Shown: positions 9,066-16,908 of the stretch, piece after piece
Position numbering within the stretch: position 1 is the stretch's first letter
Layout of the letters: every line of letters starts with the position of its first letter
From: Candidatus Omnitrophota bacterium
Lineage (GTDB): Bacteria; Hinthialibacterota; Hinthialibacteria; OLB16
Direction of reading: 5' to 3'
NCBI GenBank assembly: GCA_020632575.1
Contig: JACKFH010000043.1
Coordinates: 1 to 29,836, forward strand
Length of the DNA stretch: 29,836 nt
Made by a program: the position numbers and the translations under genes
Notes under the pieces: model-generated
Seen by the model: only the letters and a program-made list of their open reading frames with translations
Told to the model about the DNA's origin: nothing
The model's database searches: none

Positions 9066-9467
9066 TCAAACCACCTTGTCGATCAGCAAACCGAGGGTGC
9101 CCTGAATCCGATCCGCCAATTCGATGGCGGCGTCGGGAGGGATTTCACGGATCACCTCGTCGGTGTCCTCGTTGATCACTAACACCTGAATATCGTCCCC
9201 CTTTTCGCTGATCCTGAACTGGACCGAGCGATTGGCCAATTTGGCCACGTTTTCCAGTTGCTCAACCGCTTTGCTTAAATCCTCCAGACTGACCGGTCTG
9301 GACTCGGGTTCGGAAATGCCGCTTTTGGCGGCGATTTCGTCGCGAACGGAGTCAACCGAGTTTCCGGCGGGACGAGTCTCCGGTGAGGGAATGGAGGAGG
9401 GAACGACCGCTGGTGGCGTCGCTCTGGCGGCGGCTTCGGAAAGGTTTGAAGCATTGATCGTCAACAT
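9066..9467 (-). CDS. flaG: FlaG family flagellar protein
   Basis: A 133-residue protein. The first 75 residues are low-complexity and Pro/Ser/Ala-rich. The C-terminal 60 residues carry the FlaG pattern: a helix VEQLENVAKLANRSVQFRISEKG, then IQVLVINEDTDEVIREIPPD and a terminal helix. FlaG-domain proteins are encoded between flagellin and fliD in many bacteria and influence filament length, though their biochemical role is poorly known. The start is the ATG with AGAGGTGA 6 nt upstream. A GTG-type extension six codons upstream would disrupt that SD. It lies downstream of flagellin 1, beyond two tandem hairpins, and upstream of fliD, as expected for this family. Confidence 0.88.
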   Translation of the reverse strand: MLTINASNLSEAAARATPPAVVPSSIPSPETRPAGNSVDSVRDEIAAKSGISEPESRPVSLEDLSKAVEQLENVAKLANRSVQFRISEKGDDIQVLVINEDTDEVIREIPPDAAIELADRIQGTLGLLIDKVV

Positions 9468-9508
9468 TTCGATCACCTCTCCCAAACGGGAATCCTTTCG
9501 AGTTTAGT

Positions 9509-9566
9509 CCTCTTCGGATTTAGCCTGAAGAGGAACGGTGAGGGAGAGGAATCCCCTCCCTCACCG
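9509..9566 (-). terminator. Tandem hairpins after flagellin 1
   Basis: A perfect 11-bp stem, CGGTGAGGGAG / CTCCCTCACCG (9536-9546 with 9556-9566), starts 16 nt after the flagellin stop. It is followed on the minus strand by the pyrimidine-rich TTCCTCTTC, part of which forms a second 7-bp hairpin, CCTCTTC / GAAGAGG (9509-9533). The position suits a terminator or attenuator that keeps flagellin mRNA in excess over flaG-fliD-fliS. Confidence 0.6.
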
Positions 9567-9581
9567 ATAAACCGGTTCCTG

Positions 9582-11426
9582 TTAACCGATAAGAGCCAGC
9601 ACGTTCTGCGGTTGCAGGTTCGCCTGGGCCAGGATCGAGATGCCGGCCTGGAGCAGAATCTGGTTCCGAGTGAACTTGGTGGTCTCCACAGCGATGTCCG
9701 CGTCCCGAATTCGCGATTCGGAAGCCGTCAGGTTCTCGGCCGCGACGCCCAGGTTGCTGATGGTGGCGTCGAGACGATTGGTGAAGGCTCCCAAAGCGGA
9801 CCGTTGCTGATCCACCTGGTTGATCGCGAGATCGATGATATCGATCGCTTCGTTGGCGCCGGTCAATGTGGTGACATTGATGCCCGACACGGTCCGGTCA
9901 TTGCCGCTCGGCTGGGTGTTTCCAACATCGCCGAGTTGGTCCGCCCGAAGGTCGCCAAGGGCGATCTTCACTTGCTGTCCGCGGTTCGCGCCGACCTGGA
10001 AGTTCAAAGCGTTGTTGACCGCTTCGATCTGTAGGGTCTGGCTGGAAGCGCCGGCAAGAAGAGCGGCGTCGAAGTTCAGCGTGACAGTCTCGCCCGAGGG
10101 GAAACCGGCCCCGCTTCCGCTTCTGAACCGGATTTCCTGATCGCCGTTCTGGAAAGTCACCGTCTGGCCGCCGTTGAGCGACCCGGTGAATTCCTGTTGA
10201 ACGATGGTGATCAGGTCCGTTCCGGCGGTCAAAGTGTTCCCCAAAGTGAAGGTGATCTGCTGCTGTTGTTCACTCGGGTCGGACGGATCCGGACCTAGGG
10301 CTGTGACGGTTTGGCCAGCTTGGATAGTCTGGGCCGTGCCGTCGGCGAAGACCAAAACGCCGTCGTTCAAGTTTCCGGCGGTCAGGACAACTTCGCCGGT
10401 CGAGAACTCATTGGGAGCTCCGCCACCATTGTCATCGATGACGAACCCGCCGCTCAGAGTAGTCTCGCCCACTGTCGCCGCGGTGATCCGGAAGGTTCCG
10501 GTCGCCGCGTCGTAACTGGCGCTGTCGGTTCCTAGGGCGCCGTTCAGCACGCCGAGAACGCCTGTGGCGTTAACGCTTGTGCCGACAGTGATCGTGACCG
10601 TGAAGGTGCTGCCGTCGCTCTCGGTTCCGCTGAAGGTGATTTCGTCAGTGGTCCCGAGGGCGAAGGTGTTGCCCGCTCCATCCGTGAAGGTGGAGCCGTT
10701 CAGGTTGGCGCCCGCGGTGGTGCCGGCGCCCACGCTGAAGTCGAACTGGACAACCCGCGCCGCCTCGGCGCGAACGTTCGAGAGAACCAGTTCATACGTG
10801 CCCGAATCGAAGGTCGAGCCGGTGAAGGTGGTCGCTCCCGAATTATTGACGCCGTCCGTTCCGTTCGAAAGCGTCTCCGAACCGGCGTTGGTCTGGTTGA
10901 TCTCCAGGAAGTGGGTTCCAGTCGAGAGACTGGTTGCCACCGGAGAGTTGGCCAGGCTGACCCCGGCGCCAGTGTCCGAATTGGTCGCGCTGTTGGCGAA
11001 ATCGCCGTTGAGCAACCTTTGGGTGGCGAACTGGGTGTCGTTGCCGATTCGGGTGATCTCCGAAATGCCGGTCTCGATTTCGTCCTGAATCGCCTGCAAA
11101 GCCACGGCGTCGTTGGTGCCGTTGGCGGCTTGCACCGCGAGTTCGCGGATTCGTTGAGACGGTTGGTCGTTTCGATCAATGCGCCTTCCGCCGTGTTCAC
11201 CAAGTTGATGGCGTCTGAGGCGTTGTCGATCGCACGGTTGATGCCGTTGATCTGTGACCGCAAATTTTCAGAGATCGTCAACCCCCGCGGCGTCATCGGC
11301 CGCGCGATTGATCCGGAGACCGGAGGACAATCTCGAGAGAGGGTCTTCAAGGGAATTGTCCGTCGCGATCAAGTTCCGGTTGGCGTTCAACGCCGAAATA
11401 TTGTTGTTGATGCGTGTGAGTCCCAT
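9582..11426 (-). pseudogene. Flagellin 1, interrupted by two compensating frameshifts near its 5' end
   Basis: The N-terminus MGLTRINNNISALNANRNL is canonical flagellin D0, behind an AAGGAGGA SD. Reading is then broken. In AADDAAG an extra base in a run of five C (plus strand 11282-11286) shifts the frame, and LTISENLRSQINGINRAIDNASDAINLVNTAEGALIE continues in another frame. One missing base at about 11150-11151 restores the original frame for AVQAANGTND and the remaining 517 residues. The corrected product is 614 residues. It has D0/D1 ends, a long beta-rich central D2/D3 insertion (GTxFTLGTT, GNTLTAGTDL, FPSGETVTLNFD) and the C-terminal SRIRDADIAVETTKFTRNQIL...QPQNVLALIG. As written, the frame from the ATG stops after about 50 residues. 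Because protein content is conserved across both breaks, assembly error is at least as likely as true inactivation. Confidence 0.85.
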
Positions 11427-11500
11427 AATACGATCCTCCTTGATTAGGGGGTTCTCGCCGCCAGGATCCTTCCCGACAGCCCTTCCGGACCCCCGCCTCG

Positions 11501-11515
11501 GCTTCATCCTGAAGC
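11501..11515 (-). promoter_or_regulatory. Flagellin 1 leader hairpin with AGGAU pentaloop (candidate CsrA site)
   Basis: The transcribed strand reads GCTTC-AGGAT-GAAGC, a 5-bp stem (6 if the A-U pair closes) with GGA at its apex, about 75 nt before the ATG. CAGGATG within it matches the core of the published CsrA consensus (ACARGGAUG). The flagellin SD itself lies in CAAGGAGGAT, a possible second lower-affinity site. Confidence 0.5.
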
Positions 11516-11658
11516 GACGGCGTTTTGTCCGGATTCGGACGTACCATGAAGCTCGATTAAACGAGTCTCTCTTTTAGAGACCGCTCCCTCGACCACCCTT
11601 TTGGGATCGCATCTTTCGAGAGGCTGGAATTTCCCGAAAAAAACGTTCGATCCGTCCG

Positions 11659-11693
11659 GGCCCCAGTGTCGATTCAGGCGGGGCCTCTTTTTT
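11659..11693 (+). terminator. GC-rich hairpin with T tract between the flagellins
   Basis: GGCCCC and GGGGCC pair across a 15-nt loop and are followed on the plus strand by TCTTTTTT. This has the form of a plus-strand intrinsic terminator, but no plus-strand gene lies upstream. On the minus strand the stem is followed 15 nt later by a run of seven T. It could block antisense transcription or weakly end the flagellin 2 transcript. Confidence 0.35.
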
Positions 11694-11989
11694 CAAGGCT
11701 CTCGACCCACCGAAATTATTCCCTTTCGAATTCCATCGAATCGAGAATCCCCAGATCGGTTGGCCGTTAATCGGTTGCTCGTGTGACCTACGTCCTTGGC
11801 CCGAGGTGGTCAGCCTCTAACCTCCATTTACAACCCGCCATTCTCCTCCTGATTCAAATTCGTTTTTTTGAAGAGCCTTCGCTTCTTCATATCTTCCCTC
11901 CCAACGGGGTTCAGGGCTCACGCCCCAGACCCCACCCTGGGGAGATGTCTTCGGGTCCTATCGCTTCGCGCATCCTCCGGAAACTAGCG

Positions 11990-13853
11990 TTAACCGAGGA
12001 GGGATAGCACGTTTGCGGCAGGAGGTTGGCTTGACCGAGAATCGAGATCCCCGACTGGATCAGGATCTGATTCCGAGTGAACCGAGTGGTTTCGAACGCG
12101 ATGTCCGCGTCACGAATTCTCGATTCCGAGGCGGTCAAGTTCTCCGCCGCCACTCCCAAGTTGTTGATCGTCGCTTCCAAACGGTTGGTGAACGCACCCA
12201 ACGCCGAGCGCTGTGTGTTCACCTGACGAATGGCCTCGTCCACAATCGCGATGGCTTCATTCGCCCCGGTCACGGATGTGATGTTGATCTGAGAAACCAC
12301 CCGTGTGTTTCCATTAGGTTGAGTCTCGTCGGTGAATCCCAGGTTATTGGCCGAAAGGTCTCCGAAAGCGACTCGCACATTCTGGCCCGCGTTGGCGCCT
12401 AATCTGAAATTGAGACTTTGATTGACCGCCGAGATCACAAACGTCCTCGAAGTCCCGGTTCCGAGATTGATGGTCGCGTCGAAGTCGAGGGTCACCGTCT
12501 CGCCGGAGGGGAAACCGCCGCCGGTCCCGCTTCGAACTGGATATTCTTGTCGCCGTTCTGGAAAGCGACCGACTGCCCCGCGTCGAGCCTGGGCAGAGTA
12601 GGCTGCTTGGACGATTTGCAGCGAATCCGTCCCCCAGTAATGGTTGCTCCCCAACGTTAATGTGAGTTGCGGTTGAGGCTCCCGGGGGTCGGCGGGGTCG
12701 CGACCCAGCACCGTGTAAAGTTCCACCCGCGACCACTGTGATGGCCGGCCCGTCGCCGATTGTCAGTACTCCGTCGTTGTCGTTCCCCTGAGTGCGAACG
12801 ACCTGACCCGCCGACAGTTCGGGAGGAGCCCCGCCTCCGTCGTCATCCACAGTGAACTGAATCGAGGTGCTCGAGAGACCCGTGGTTGCGGCGGTGATAA
12901 GAAACGTTCCAGTCGAGGCGTCGTAGGAGGCCGAGTCCGCGCCCAACGCGACCTGAGGATGGTGGCGAGATCGTTCAAGGTCGTCCCCGCGCCGACTGTG
13001 ATCGTCGCCGTGAAAGAAGAACCGTCGTTCTCCGTCCCCGTGAAGGTGATCACATCGGTCGTGCCGAGTGTGAACGAGGCCCCGGCGCCATTGGTGAAGT
13101 CGAGTCCCGCCACCGTTGTTCCGGCGGTCGGAGCGGGCAGATTCGGATCGCCGATTCGAACGTCGAGAGCCACTTGGCGAGCGGCCGCCTGCCGAACGTT
13201 CGAAAGCGACCAGATCGTAAGTGCCGGAGTCGAAGGTCGAACCGGTCAGGCCAGTGGCCCCAGAGTTGGCGATCGCATCGACTCCATCCGTCAGGGTCAG
13301 ACTTCCAGCCGTGAGCTGGTTCACCTCCAGGAAGTGCGTCCCGGTCGAGAGGGTGCTGTTGATCGGATCGGGGGCGACCGAAACGCCCAGGCCTGTTCCA
13401 CCCGTGACCGACGCCGTGTTCTGGTGCTCGCCATTGAGCAGTCGGCGGGTCGCGAACTGAGTGGTGTCCGCGATACGGGTGATTTCTGAATGCTGGTTTC
13501 GATTTCGTCTTGAATGGCTTGAAGCGCCACGGAATCGTTGGTTCCGGAGTTGGCCGCTTGAATAGCCAAAACCCGGATTCGCTGAAGCCGCGATGTCGTT
13601 TCGATTAAGGCGCCTCGGCCGTGTTCACCAGGTTGATCGCGTCGGACGCATTGTCGACCGCGCGGTTGAGACCGCTGATTTGGGCGCGAAGGTTTTCGGA
13701 AATGGTTAATCTGGCCGCGTCATCGGATGCACGATTGATCCGAAGGCCGGAAGAAAGACGCTCCAACGACTTGCTCAGATCGTTCGAAGTGGTTCGAAGA
13801 TTCCGATTCGCGTTGATCGCACTGATATTGTTGTTGATTCTTGTGAGTGCCAT
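11990..13853 (-). pseudogene. Flagellin 2, broken by eight single-base indels
   Basis: It begins MALTRINNNISAINANRNL with a GGGGAGG SD and is clearly homologous to flagellin 1 throughout. Comparing frames with that neighbour places the breaks as follows (minus-strand sense): lost base at about 13613, lost at about 13486, gained at about 13207, lost at about 12952, gained at about 12722-12728, gained at about 12590, lost at about 12531, lost at about 12012-12014. Repairing all eight gives exactly 622 codons ending in TAA at 11990-11992 with the C-terminus QANLLPQNVLSLLG. The fact that the length then divides by three supports the reconstruction. As written the gene cannot encode a full flagellin. 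Most breaks lie at short homopolymers, and no nonsense or missense decay is evident between them, which favours sequencing or assembly error or very recent inactivation. Confidence 0.85.
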
Positions 13854-14480
13854 CATCAATCCTCCCCTGACTGTTGATGGAAATTTTTTGTGGGACCGAG
13901 GCTCGGCCCGTGTTGTCTGTCGCCAGAGTCCCCAGAAACTGGCTGGCTGACCGCGACCGACTACACTCTTGGAACCGTGTGAGAAGGGCCTTCGACCTCC
14001 TGTCGAAGGGGTTGTTGAGAGTCGGTTGGGTGTTACCTTTTGAGGGGGGCAACCTCAATCATGCATCAAACCCAACTGCCACCTCCGGTTCGTTCTTTGA
14101 TTTCGTTAATCGGATTCGCCGTCTCGATCCGATGGCTTTCTCTTAAGGATCGGATTTGATTCCCTATTCCTTAATTTCGACTTTAAGTTACCACGTTCAG
14201 TGGAAAGGTCAAGTGTATCAATATTATTTGTTTAATCGATCAAGTATAGATTTGGACGTAACCTACTTGAAAAACTTGTCTTAGGATCGAATCTCAAGAA
14301 TTATTTTCTTTACTCATCTTGCCTATCAAACGATTCAATTATTTCATCTAACCAGTCCTTCTCCAACAAATCCTCCCCAGACCTCTGTGGAAAACCACTT
14401 GATAAGATGACGCTTGGAGGTCCTGAAATGGATGGATCGGTGCCAGCACCCGTTCCCCCATCACGATAGATACGATTATC
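13854..14480. other. Divergent intergenic region between flagellin 2 and hpf
   Basis: About 620 bp separating a minus-strand flagellar transcript from the plus-strand hpf-PTS transcript. The half near flagellin 2 holds its SD and leader hairpin. The half from about 14160 to 14350 is distinctly AT-rich compared with the rest of the window, typical of a promoter region. No conserved coding content is visible in either strand. Confidence 0.5.
13989..14009 (-). promoter_or_regulatory. Flagellin 2 leader hairpin with AGGAG pentaloop (candidate CsrA site)
   Basis: The transcribed strand reads CCTTCGAC-AGGAG-GTCGAAGG, a perfect 8-bp stem with the same AGGAG loop as the fliD leader hairpin, about 136 nt before the flagellin 2 ATG. 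It implies that the transcript starts upstream of 14009. Confidence 0.5.
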
Positions 14481-14509
14481 TTGACAAATGCGGAAATCGG
14501 CTCGAAAAT
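14481..14509 (+). promoter_or_regulatory. Promoter of hpf and the PTS operon
   Basis: TTGACA (14481-14486) is followed after 17 bases by GAAAAT (14504-14509). The start would be near 14516, leaving a leader of about 30 nt. Because the -35 occupies the upstream TTG codon at 14481, this argues for the downstream start of hpf. Confidence 0.6.
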
Positions 14510-14546
14510 ACGCCTTCTTAATCTCAGGCGAAAGAGGTCCGGACCT

Positions 14547-15098
14547 TTGAAGATTTTAGTTACTGGAAAACAAGTGGAAGTGACTCCCGCTCTCGAGGAT
14601 CATATCCGTGAGGGACTCGAAAAACTCACGAAGATTTTCGACGGCAACATGGACGCCGAAGCGGTTCTCAGCGTCGAGAAGCGCCGACACACTGCTGAAA
14701 TCAACCTTCGCGCCGAAGGGTACCACCTTCATAGCGAGTCGAATTCGGACGATATGTACAAGTCCATCGACATCTGCATTTCCCGGATCCAAACCCAGCT
14801 CTATCGGCACAAGGAAAAGATGCGCACCAAACGCCGGAAGGGCTCCGAAAACGCCCCCGGTCTGGGCGTGAAAGTGGATCTATTGAGGGGCGAGGATTTG
14901 GAATTCGGAACCGAAGAGCCCCACATCGTTCGCACCCGCAACTACGAGGTCAAGCCGATGTCGGTCGACGAGGCCGCGATGCAGATGGACCTGCTCCATC
15001 AGGATGTCCTGGTTTTCATCAACGACGCCTCGAACAAGTTGAATGTCCTCTACCGTCGGCGGGATGGCAACTACGATCTCATCGCTCCGGTCCTTTAG
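14547..15098 (+). CDS. hpf: Long-form ribosome hibernation promoting factor
   Basis: A 183-residue protein. Residues 1-100 are the S30AE/YfiA domain: MKILVTGKQVEVTPALEDHIREGLEKL, then the strand AEAVLSVEKRRHTAEINLRAEG and the helix DDMYKSIDICISRIQTQLYRHKEK with its basic end. After a linker the C-terminal dimerisation domain follows (VRTRNYEVKPMSVDEAAMQMDLL, then FINDASNKLNVLYRRRDGNYDLIAP), which defines the long form that can dimerise 70S ribosomes by itself. The TTG start is chosen because AGAGGT lies upstream, the protein then begins exactly at the family N-terminus, and the promoter covers the earlier TTG. It heads the cluster with a PTS EIIA and hprK, an arrangement reminiscent of the rpoN-hpf-ptsN operons of other bacteria. 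Confidence 0.93.
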   Translation: MKILVTGKQVEVTPALEDHIREGLEKLTKIFDGNMDAEAVLSVEKRRHTAEINLRAEGYHLHSESNSDDMYKSIDICISRIQTQLYRHKEKMRTKRRKGSENAPGLGVKVDLLRGEDLEFGTEEPHIVRTRNYEVKPMSVDEAAMQMDLLHQDVLVFINDASNKLNVLYRRRDGNYDLIAPVL

Positions 15099-15199
15099 CC
15101 CGAACGAGCGGTTCCGTCGCTCCCTTCCTCGTAGTAGTGTAGGGGGAGTTACAACCTTCGTTCAGAATCTTTGTCAAAAGGAAACCGACTCCAAGCACG

Positions 15200-15670
15200 A
15201 TGAAAATCCTAGATAATTTAAGTCCGAGTCGAGTCAAAATCGGGATTGAAAGCGAATCCAAGCCCGATATTCTCCGAGAACTTCTCGCTGTGATGCTGGA
15301 ACAAGGGGTCATCGAAGACCTTGACAGTGTCCTGGAGGAGTTCCTTGAGCGCGAGGCCAAAGGTAGCACCGGTATCGGCAATGGAATCGCCATCCCGCAT
15401 GTCCGCACCGCGCAGGTCGGTCAACTCGAATACCTCTTCGCCAATTGCCCCGAGGGTCTCGACTTCGATTCGCTCGATGGCGAACCGGTGCATATTGTCC
15501 TCCTCATGATGGCGCCGAAGGACTCTCACGGCCAACACATCAAGGCGTTGGCCAAAGTCTCCAGAATTCTCAATGACGAAACGACCCGATTGCGGTTGGC
15601 CAGAGCCGGAACCGCCGAGGAGGTCTGCCGAATTTTCGAAGAGCGCGAACAAGAGGTGGAAATCAGGTGA
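15200..15670 (+). CDS. PTS EIIA component, nitrogen/fructose type (PtsN-like)
   Basis: A 156-residue EIIA domain. The phospho-accepting histidine is His67 in GIGNGIAIPHVRT, the signature of the fructose/mannitol/Ntr EIIA class. It is followed by the hydrophobic strand PVHIVLLMMAPKDSHGQHIKALAKVSRIL, which is also characteristic. No EIIB or EIIC domain is fused or encoded nearby, so regulation rather than sugar uptake is the better guess (EIIA-Ntr proteins modulate potassium transport, stress and nitrogen responses elsewhere). The ATG has only a weak SD (AAGGAA, rather distant). It sits 101 nt after hpf and overlaps the next gene by four bases (GTGA). Confidence 0.9.
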   Translation: MKILDNLSPSRVKIGIESESKPDILRELLAVMLEQGVIEDLDSVLEEFLEREAKGSTGIGNGIAIPHVRTAQVGQLEYLFANCPEGLDFDSLDGEPVHIVLLMMAPKDSHGQHIKALAKVSRILNDETTRLRLARAGTAEEVCRIFEEREQEVEIR

Positions 15671-16617
15671 TCCAGGTCGAATCGGTTCGGCAGCAAGAAA
15701 ACCTGCATCTCTCCGTCCTCTGCGGGGAGGAGGGGCTAACCCGTGAAATCAAGAAAGCCGATCTGAATCGACCCGGACTTGAACTGGCCGGGTGCATCGA
15801 ATTCTTCGACCCGGATCGCATCCAGATCTTCGGCGGAGGCGAAATGCATTTCCTCTATGAGAAGGGGGACGATCCTTCCGTGGAGGAAATTCTGGCCAAG
15901 ATTTTCAACTCGGCGGTCCCCTGCGCGATCATCACCAACGATCTCCCCGCCACCGACGACATGATCGAGAAGGCTCGGACAAACCACGTTCCCTTGCTCC
16001 GGACCTCGCTTTCGACAACCCGTTTCTACAAACGAATCTACGAATTCTTGGAGCATTACTTCTCTCCCTCGACCCTGGTTCATGGAACGTTGGTCGACAT
16101 CTTGGGGATGGGAGTTCTCCTACTCGGGGACAGCGGTGTGGGGAAAAGCGAATGCGCTCTCGAGCTGGTTTCCAAGGGACATTCGCTTGTGGCCGATGAT
16201 GTCGTTCGGGTGGTGTGCCTCGGGGATCGAATCCTCAATGGCAGCTGCCCCCATCTGATCCGGCACTACATCGAAGTCCGCGGATTGGGGATCGTGGATC
16301 TTTCGAAACTCTACGGGATTCGCGCCATCCGAAAAGAAAAGAGCATCGACCTGGTGATCACACTCCAGGATTGGAAACCGGAGACCTATGTGGAGCGGGT
16401 TGGAATCGACCGTCAACTCTACGAGCTCCTTGGGGTTGAACTCCCCCACCTGACCATACCGGTCAAACCCGGACGAAACATATCCACCATCGTGGAGGTG
16501 GGCGCGAGAGATCAACGACTCAAACTGCTTGGAATCAACTCCGCGATGGAATTTAACGACCGATTGATGAAAATGACCGCGGGATCCTCCAGCGAGATGG
16601 CCGGGACGATTCACTAA
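15667..16617 (+). CDS. hprK: HPr kinase/phosphorylase
   Basis: A 316-residue protein with the two-domain HprK layout. The N-terminal DRTGG-like domain contains NRPGLELAGCIEFF and CAIITNDLPATDDMIEKA. The C-terminal kinase domain has the catalytic HG (His139), the P-loop GDSGVGKSE at 154-162, VADDVVRV, and the HprK-specific signature IEVRGLGIVDL. It reversibly phosphorylates HPr on the regulatory serine in response to metabolites. Translation starts at a GTG overlapping the EIIA stop, implying coupling. The substrate HPr follows 14 nt downstream. The presence of hprK outside the Firmicutes usually goes with an incomplete PTS, as seen here. Confidence 0.95.
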   Translation: MIQVESVRQQENLHLSVLCGEEGLTREIKKADLNRPGLELAGCIEFFDPDRIQIFGGGEMHFLYEKGDDPSVEEILAKIFNSAVPCAIITNDLPATDDMIEKARTNHVPLLRTSLSTTRFYKRIYEFLEHYFSPSTLVHGTLVDILGMGVLLLGDSGVGKSECALELVSKGHSLVADDVVRVVCLGDRILNGSCPHLIRHYIEVRGLGIVDLSKLYGIRAIRKEKSIDLVITLQDWKPETYVERVGIDRQLYELLGVELPHLTIPVKPGRNISTIVEVGARDQRLKLLGINSAMEFNDRLMKMTAGSSSEMAGTIH

Positions 16618-16631
16618 AGGGTGCGAACCAG

Positions 16632-16907
16632 ATGGAAGAATTGAAAGTCGATCTTACGGTGATGAACGAGGAGGGGTTGCACGCCCGTCCCGCTTCCCAA
16701 TTGGTTCAGGCCCTGCAAGGGATGGAGTGCCAAGTCTTCCTGGCCAAGGTGGATGATGGAGAAGAAGTGGACGCCAAAAGCATCCTCGGCGTTATGATGC
16801 TCGCCGCCGAACGAGGGACCAAAATGAGCGTGCGCGCGAAAGGAAAGGACTCTCAAAAAGCGATCGAGGCGGTCTCTCGCATCCTGAGCGAGAAGGGGGG
16901 AAGCTGA
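16632..16907 (+). CDS. ptsH: Phosphocarrier protein HPr
   Basis: A 91-residue HPr with both phosphorylation sites visible: the catalytic histidine His17 in EEGLHARPAS, which takes phosphate from EI, and the regulatory serine Ser50 in DAKSILGVMMLAA, the target of the HPr kinase encoded immediately upstream. The fold signature is complete, ending SQKAIEAVSRILSEKGG. It shares a transcript with hprK and EI, and the EI start follows its stop by one base. Confidence 0.95.
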   Translation: MEELKVDLTVMNEEGLHARPASQLVQALQGMECQVFLAKVDDGEEVDAKSILGVMMLAAERGTKMSVRAKGKDSQKAIEAVSRILSEKGGS

Positions 16908-16908
16908 A

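Larger units (their letters stand above)
11427..11989. other. Leader and spacer between the two flagellin genes
   Basis: This 563-bp stretch has no convincing gene. It holds the flagellin 1 SD and the AGGAU hairpin, another hairpin GTCTCT/AGAGAC at 11565-11581, and a GC-rich hairpin described at 11659-11693. I looked for sigma-28 (TAAA...GCCGATAA) and sigma-54 (TGGCAC...TTGC) elements on the minus strand and found no good match. Short plus-strand frames here are not supported. Confidence 0.5.

Noticed and set aside
12344..13324. Long minus-strand frames inside flagellin 2 taken as separate proteins
   Set aside because: Each contains a stretch of genuine flagellin that turns into low-complexity Arg/Ser sequence at an indel. 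Together they rebuild one flagellin gene, so they are fragments rather than separate genes.
14010..14160. Sigma-28 or sigma-54 promoter for flagellin 2
   Set aside because: Candidate pieces (TGGCAG, CCGATTAA) occur, but neither spacing nor partner element fits the consensus, so no promoter was called.
14481..14546. Earlier TTG start for hpf
   Set aside because: The TTG lies inside a TTGACA -35 box, and the extra 22 residues have no counterpart in the family. The TTG at 14547 has an SD and the family N-terminus.
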